This document shows, one piece after another, positions 61,108 through 64,000 of a stretch of 64,000 nucleotides of DNA (positions are counted from its first letter, which is position 1; each line of letters starts with the position of its first letter). Under the pieces are notes generated by a model. The model saw nothing but the letters and a program-made list of their open reading frames with translations, searched no databases and had not been told where the DNA came from. A program made the translations under genes and the position numbers. This stretch comes from an uncultured Blautia sp. (GTDB lineage: Bacteria > Bacillota > Clostridia > Lachnospirales > Lachnospiraceae): NCBI RefSeq assembly GCF_934424005.1, contig NZ_CAKRXI010000012.1, positions 6,687 through 70,686 on the forward strand, read 5' to 3'.

Positions 61108-62043
61108 TCAACTTTTATTCAAAAAACGGTTCATGATCTCAAAGCTTTCCTGTACATGCAGGAACTTAATTCCCAATGCAAAATAACCGTGAAGTGCATC
61201 CGGAATCCTATGTATTTCCACATAATTTCCTGCTTCTTTCAGACGTTTCCCATACTCTTCGCCTTCGTCCCGAAGTGGGTCAAATTCCGCTGTAAGAATC
61301 AATGTTTCCGGCATATGTGAAAGGTCTTTTTCAAGGATCGGTGCAAAATATGGGTTCTGTCTGTCCTCAGTGCTGCTCTCATATAATTTAAGATAGTCTT
61401 CCATCTTAACTGCGGTCAGAAGGTAATCCTGTCCATTTTCCTGCACGGATTTATAAGGAGATCCTTCTGTATAGCAGTTGTTCAGTGCCGGATAGATCAG
61501 TATCTGCTTCTTCGGTATAAACTCTCCGGTATCCCGTGCTTTGAGACATACAGCCGCTGCCAGATTACCCCCGGCACTGTCGCCAATGATCGTGATTCGG
61601 TCCGGGTCAGCGGGAAGGACCAGATGTCCCATATAAAGTGCTTTTGCCGCCGCATAACAATCTTCCAGCGGAACCGGAAAACGATATTCCGGTGCAAGGC
61701 GATACTCCACAGACATCACGATATGACCTGTAGACTGCGCCATTCTGCTACACACACGGTCATAATTCTCCACACTTTCCGTCACCCAGCCGCCACCATG
61801 AAAAAAGAGCAGCACAGGATATTTTTCTCCCTCTACAGGATCTCCGCTCATGGCTTCCTCGCTCGGGAAATACAGCCTCACAGGCACTTCATAAGTTCCA
61901 TTATACACTTTCGTATCCAGCTTTTTCACAAATATCCGCATCGCATCCAGCTTCTTGATATCCGCCAGCCGCCGCGATGCCTCCACCTCTATATTTCCAT
62001 AGGATAATGCGTGCAGGATTGTCTGCATTGTCTTTGAAATCAA
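61108..62043 (-). CDS. HSL-type alpha/beta hydrolase (esterase)
   Basis: 311 residues. Oxyanion HGGG at 82-85, nucleophile S156 in GDSAGG, D255 in AEFDPLRDEG and H285 in PDALHGYF complete the triad of the hormone-sensitive-lipase family. Cytoplasmic, no leader. It is 20 bases upstream of the 603-residue gene on the same strand and is preceded by the diguanylate cyclase gene; probably an operon of three. Confidence 0.9.
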   Translation of the reverse strand: MISKTMQTILHALSYGNIEVEASRRLADIKKLDAMRIFVKKLDTKVYNGTYEVPVRLYFPSEEAMSGDPVEGEKYPVLLFFHGGGWVTESVENYDRVCSRMAQSTGHIVMSVEYRLAPEYRFPVPLEDCYAAAKALYMGHLVLPADPDRITIIGDSAGGNLAAAVCLKARDTGEFIPKKQILIYPALNNCYTEGSPYKSVQENGQDYLLTAVKMEDYLKLYESSTEDRQNPYFAPILEKDLSHMPETLILTAEFDPLRDEGEEYGKRLKEAGNYVEIHRIPDALHGYFALGIKFLHVQESFEIMNRFLNKS

Positions 62044-62067
62044 ATGTTTACTCCTTGTCTGTATAGA

Positions 62068-63669
62068 TTAATTCCGTCCTTTGAGTTTCTTTTTATTCTG
62101 ATACATCATCTCATCTGCACGTTCGCGCACTTTTTCGATATCCGTATCTTCTGCTGTAAAAAATGCATAGCCACATGCAATCGCAGCCTCTGTTGGAATG
62201 ATATTTTTATTATTAAATACCTCCACATCCTGATACAGCTTCTGGATAAAACGTTCTACATTGAAATCTTTCGCTTTCGGAATAATACAGCAGAATTCAT
62301 CTCCGCCGATGCGATAACACTTTCCAAATCGCTCAAAAATATTCTCTATGATATGAGCGGAATTAACAATATACAAATCTCCTGTACTGTGTCCATAAGT
62401 GTCATTACATCTTTTTAAATTATTCAGGTCAAAGGTCACGATCATATGGTTTTCCAGTTTCTTTGCATTATTGGCAAAGTAATCATATGCATTTCTGTTA
62501 TATAATCCTGTCATAGAATCATTGAGTGCGAACTGTTCCAGTTCAGCTACCCTGTGTCCCTTTTTCATACTTTCAATTGTCTGCTTTGCGGATTCTATTC
62601 CAAGGACAACTATAAATACAAGAAAAGAAACACTTCCAAATATACCCGCATTATTACTGGTTTTATAAAATCTTCCCACATCTACTATCGTGGCAACAAT
62701 GATCAGAGCAAGTGCTCCCACACAGGATTTAAATCGATGGTCAACCTGATGCTTCACAATCTTGGTTATTATGACTGCCAACACATAGATCAGCATAAGG
62801 CCTATTATCATGTGTGTCATCCACAGGCTTCTCCTGAACTCATATATACCTGTAAAATTTAGAAGATAGCTTACAACAATAACGCCAAAGTTGATGTCAC
62901 ATATTCTTTTCCAGTACCACTCATCTTTTATCTCGAGGAAACTTTTCACAAACATAATAAAAGCGATCGGCATTACCATTAAAATCATAAAAGCAGCAAT
63001 TGCCGATGCCTGTCTGTTTGCGATCACAAGTGCCGTCACATCCGTTTCATTTGCAGACCACAGCCCCAGCAGAATCGAAAATACTCCCAGATATAACAGA
63101 GTGTCATCTATTTGACTGCTTTTGTGTATGATAGCCCAGTAAAGGACCATGAACAGCCCCACCATCAAAGTGAGCATACTGATAATAAACACAGGCATTG
63201 ACTGGCGCAGGAGTGTGGCATATATCTCATTTCCTGTTCCAACATAGAATTTGTTCAAACAGCCGGCAGTTTCCGGATAACATGCAGACAGACAGACTTC
63301 TATCTGCGTTGCATCTTCCGGCAGTTTCACAAAATTCCAGACATTCCCGGTGGTGTGCCCCCATATTCCACCCGTATAATCCAGCTTATATATCTGTTTT
63401 CCATCTGCCAATACTTCTACCCACTGATGGGACGTAAAAAATACAAGTGAATGCCGGGCTTCCCTGTCCGCATCTGCCGTAAAATAAATCTGCTTTGTTC
63501 CATCATTCTGCTCCTGTATACGTTCAGGTTCCCAGAGTGTAAGTCCTTTTTCAGCCGGCACATACTTTCCTGTAAAAATCGTACATACGGCCAGTACAAA
63601 GAACAGCGCAACCATTACACCAGTCAACATTCTCTGACTTTTATTCTCTGTTAGAAGTTTTTCCTTCAT
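62068..63669 (-). CDS. Membrane-bound diguanylate cyclase (7TMR-DISM-GGDEF type)
   Basis: 533 residues. A first helix (about 15-35) leads into an extracytoplasmic beta-rich domain, seven hydrophobic helices follow from about 155 to 365 (7TMR-DISM-like), then a GGDEF domain with the intact active-site loop GGDEF at 455-459 in RIGGDEFCCIIP and ND-type substrate residues in FDLNNLKRCNDTYGHSTGD. No EAL domain, so it should make c-di-GMP in response to an external signal. The start is ATG 63669. Confidence 0.88.
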   Translation of the reverse strand: MKEKLLTENKSQRMLTGVMVALFFVLAVCTIFTGKYVPAEKGLTLWEPERIQEQNDGTKQIYFTADADREARHSLVFFTSHQWVEVLADGKQIYKLDYTGGIWGHTTGNVWNFVKLPEDATQIEVCLSACYPETAGCLNKFYVGTGNEIYATLLRQSMPVFIISMLTLMVGLFMVLYWAIIHKSSQIDDTLLYLGVFSILLGLWSANETDVTALVIANRQASAIAAFMILMVMPIAFIMFVKSFLEIKDEWYWKRICDINFGVIVVSYLLNFTGIYEFRRSLWMTHMIIGLMLIYVLAVIITKIVKHQVDHRFKSCVGALALIIVATIVDVGRFYKTSNNAGIFGSVSFLVFIVVLGIESAKQTIESMKKGHRVAELEQFALNDSMTGLYNRNAYDYFANNAKKLENHMIVTFDLNNLKRCNDTYGHSTGDLYIVNSAHIIENIFERFGKCYRIGGDEFCCIIPKAKDFNVERFIQKLYQDVEVFNNKNIIPTEAAIACGYAFFTAEDTDIEKVRERADEMMYQNKKKLKGRN

Positions 63670-63773
63670 TTATTTATCCCCAAATAAGTACTTCTTTTTA
63701 CTCAACACACTTTTATTATAGCAGAAATATCTGTATCACGAAATCGCAAAGTAATTTTCTCTGATATTTCATG

Positions 63774-63807
63774 AAAAAAACCAACGGGAAAACCGCTGGT
63801 TTTTTTA
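63774..63807. terminator. Bidirectional terminator beside the SEC-C gene
   Basis: AACCAACGG and CCGCTGGTT stems (one mismatch) with A7 before and T7 after. It follows the stop of the SEC-C gene on the minus strand. Confidence 0.88.
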
Positions 63808-63824
63808 TGAAAAATTAAAGAAAA

Positions 63825-64000
63825 TTATTTATTTCTTCCGCAGCATTTTTTATATTTTTTACCACTTCCACACGGACATGGATCATTCGGGTAAATTTTC
63901 TTTTTCGGCTGCATATTTACTATATTGTTTGTCGGAAGATTTCCCATCGGAACAAAAGACTGCATTGCCGGTGCTACCGATGTTGTCTTCTGCTCAGATA
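63825..64000 (-). CDS. 3' end of a SEC-C motif protein, possibly SecA
   Basis: Frame open to the right edge, stop TAA at 63825-63827. The last residues include [20 protein letters not shown], the zinc-binding SEC-C motif (CxCx8CC) at the C-terminus of SecA and of a few other proteins. The preceding linker (PKKKIYPN) and short Met-rich stretch suit the SecA tail, but identity needs the sequence beyond the window. Confidence 0.7.
   Translation of the reverse strand, partial: SEQKTTSVAPAMQSFVPMGNLPTNNIVNMQPKKKIYPNDPCPCGSGKKYKKCCGRNK

Noticed and set aside
1..64000. Prophage, rRNA operons, tRNAs
   Set aside because: No phage structural, integrase or lysis genes and no clear tRNA cloverleaf or rRNA sequence was seen on either strand; a tRNA scan was not possible.

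Overview
The window looks like chromosomal DNA of a gut Clostridia, most likely a Lachnospiraceae (Blautia/Dorea/Roseburia-type). The evidence is Gram-positive Shine-Dalgarno sites (AAAGGAG), a moderate-to-low GC core, LicD and VanZ proteins, several Rpn-type PD-(D/E)XK proteins, Cys-rich acidic secreted proteins and B. subtilis-like consensus promoters. The taxon is inferred from gene content only. No rRNA, tRNA, CRISPR array or prophage was recognised.

Layout. 1-3.2 kb: 3' part of a SulP anion transporter, then about 1.2 kb without genes holding a purine-rich tract, ten tandem copies of a 51-53 bp repeat and a long inverted repeat. 3.2-5.8 kb: ECF-type nickel/cobalt importer (cbiO, cbiQ, cbiM) behind a dyad operator. 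5.9-15.0 kb: DJ-1-like protein, a complete Opp/Dpp-type ABC importer, a LysR regulator and an 817-residue methyltransferase-M14 deacylase-methyltransferase fusion, all on the minus strand. 15.1-18.3 kb: VanZ protein, a small orphan gene, a DUF234 fragment, and a three-gene cassette reading as ADP-ribosyltransferase-like toxin, putative antitoxin and SecB-like chaperone. The cassette is bracketed by 32-bp perfect direct repeats. 18.3-34.2 kb: AT-rich surface polysaccharide locus on the minus strand (rfbC, rfbB, a frameshifted rfbA, flippase, polymerase, glycosyltransferases, LicD, a cytidylyltransferase with an SDR, ATP-grasp, PLP decarboxylase-like enzyme, PglC-like transferase, DegT aminotransferase). 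34.3-35.8 kb: a GC-rich structured RNA candidate and a TnpB-like gene that has lost two RuvC aspartates. 36-41 kb: Rpn nuclease, AEC transporter, K+ channel and a MATE exporter behind an apparent transcription attenuator. 41.1-45.6 kb: copper operon (csoR, copA with a fused CopZ domain, ClC channel). 46-50.7 kb: pyruvate kinase, a secreted acidic protein, tcdA and larE. 50.9-59 kb: Rpn and AAA-ATPase pseudogenes among small housekeeping genes. 59.2-64 kb: acyltransferase-like membrane protein with an esterase, a diguanylate cyclase, and the 3' end of a SEC-C protein, possibly secA.

Three systems deserve most attention. The first is the toxin-antitoxin-chaperone cassette, whose order and parts resemble the E. 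coli CmdTAC anti-phage system although SecB proteins are unusual in monoderm Firmicutes. The second is the apparently nuclease-dead TnpB homologue with a structured RNA just downstream and directly upstream of the capsule operon, which suggests an RNA-guided DNA-binding regulator of the TldR kind. The third is the methyltransferase-M14-methyltransferase fusion coupled to a LysR regulator and a peptide/nickel-type importer, next to a Ni/Co transporter.

Several genes are visibly broken: rfbA (one-base frameshift), an Rpn gene (amber codon), an AAA-ATPase gene (internal deletion) and a DUF234 ATPase (N-terminus lost). All calls rest on reading translations and motifs by eye; no database search was run.
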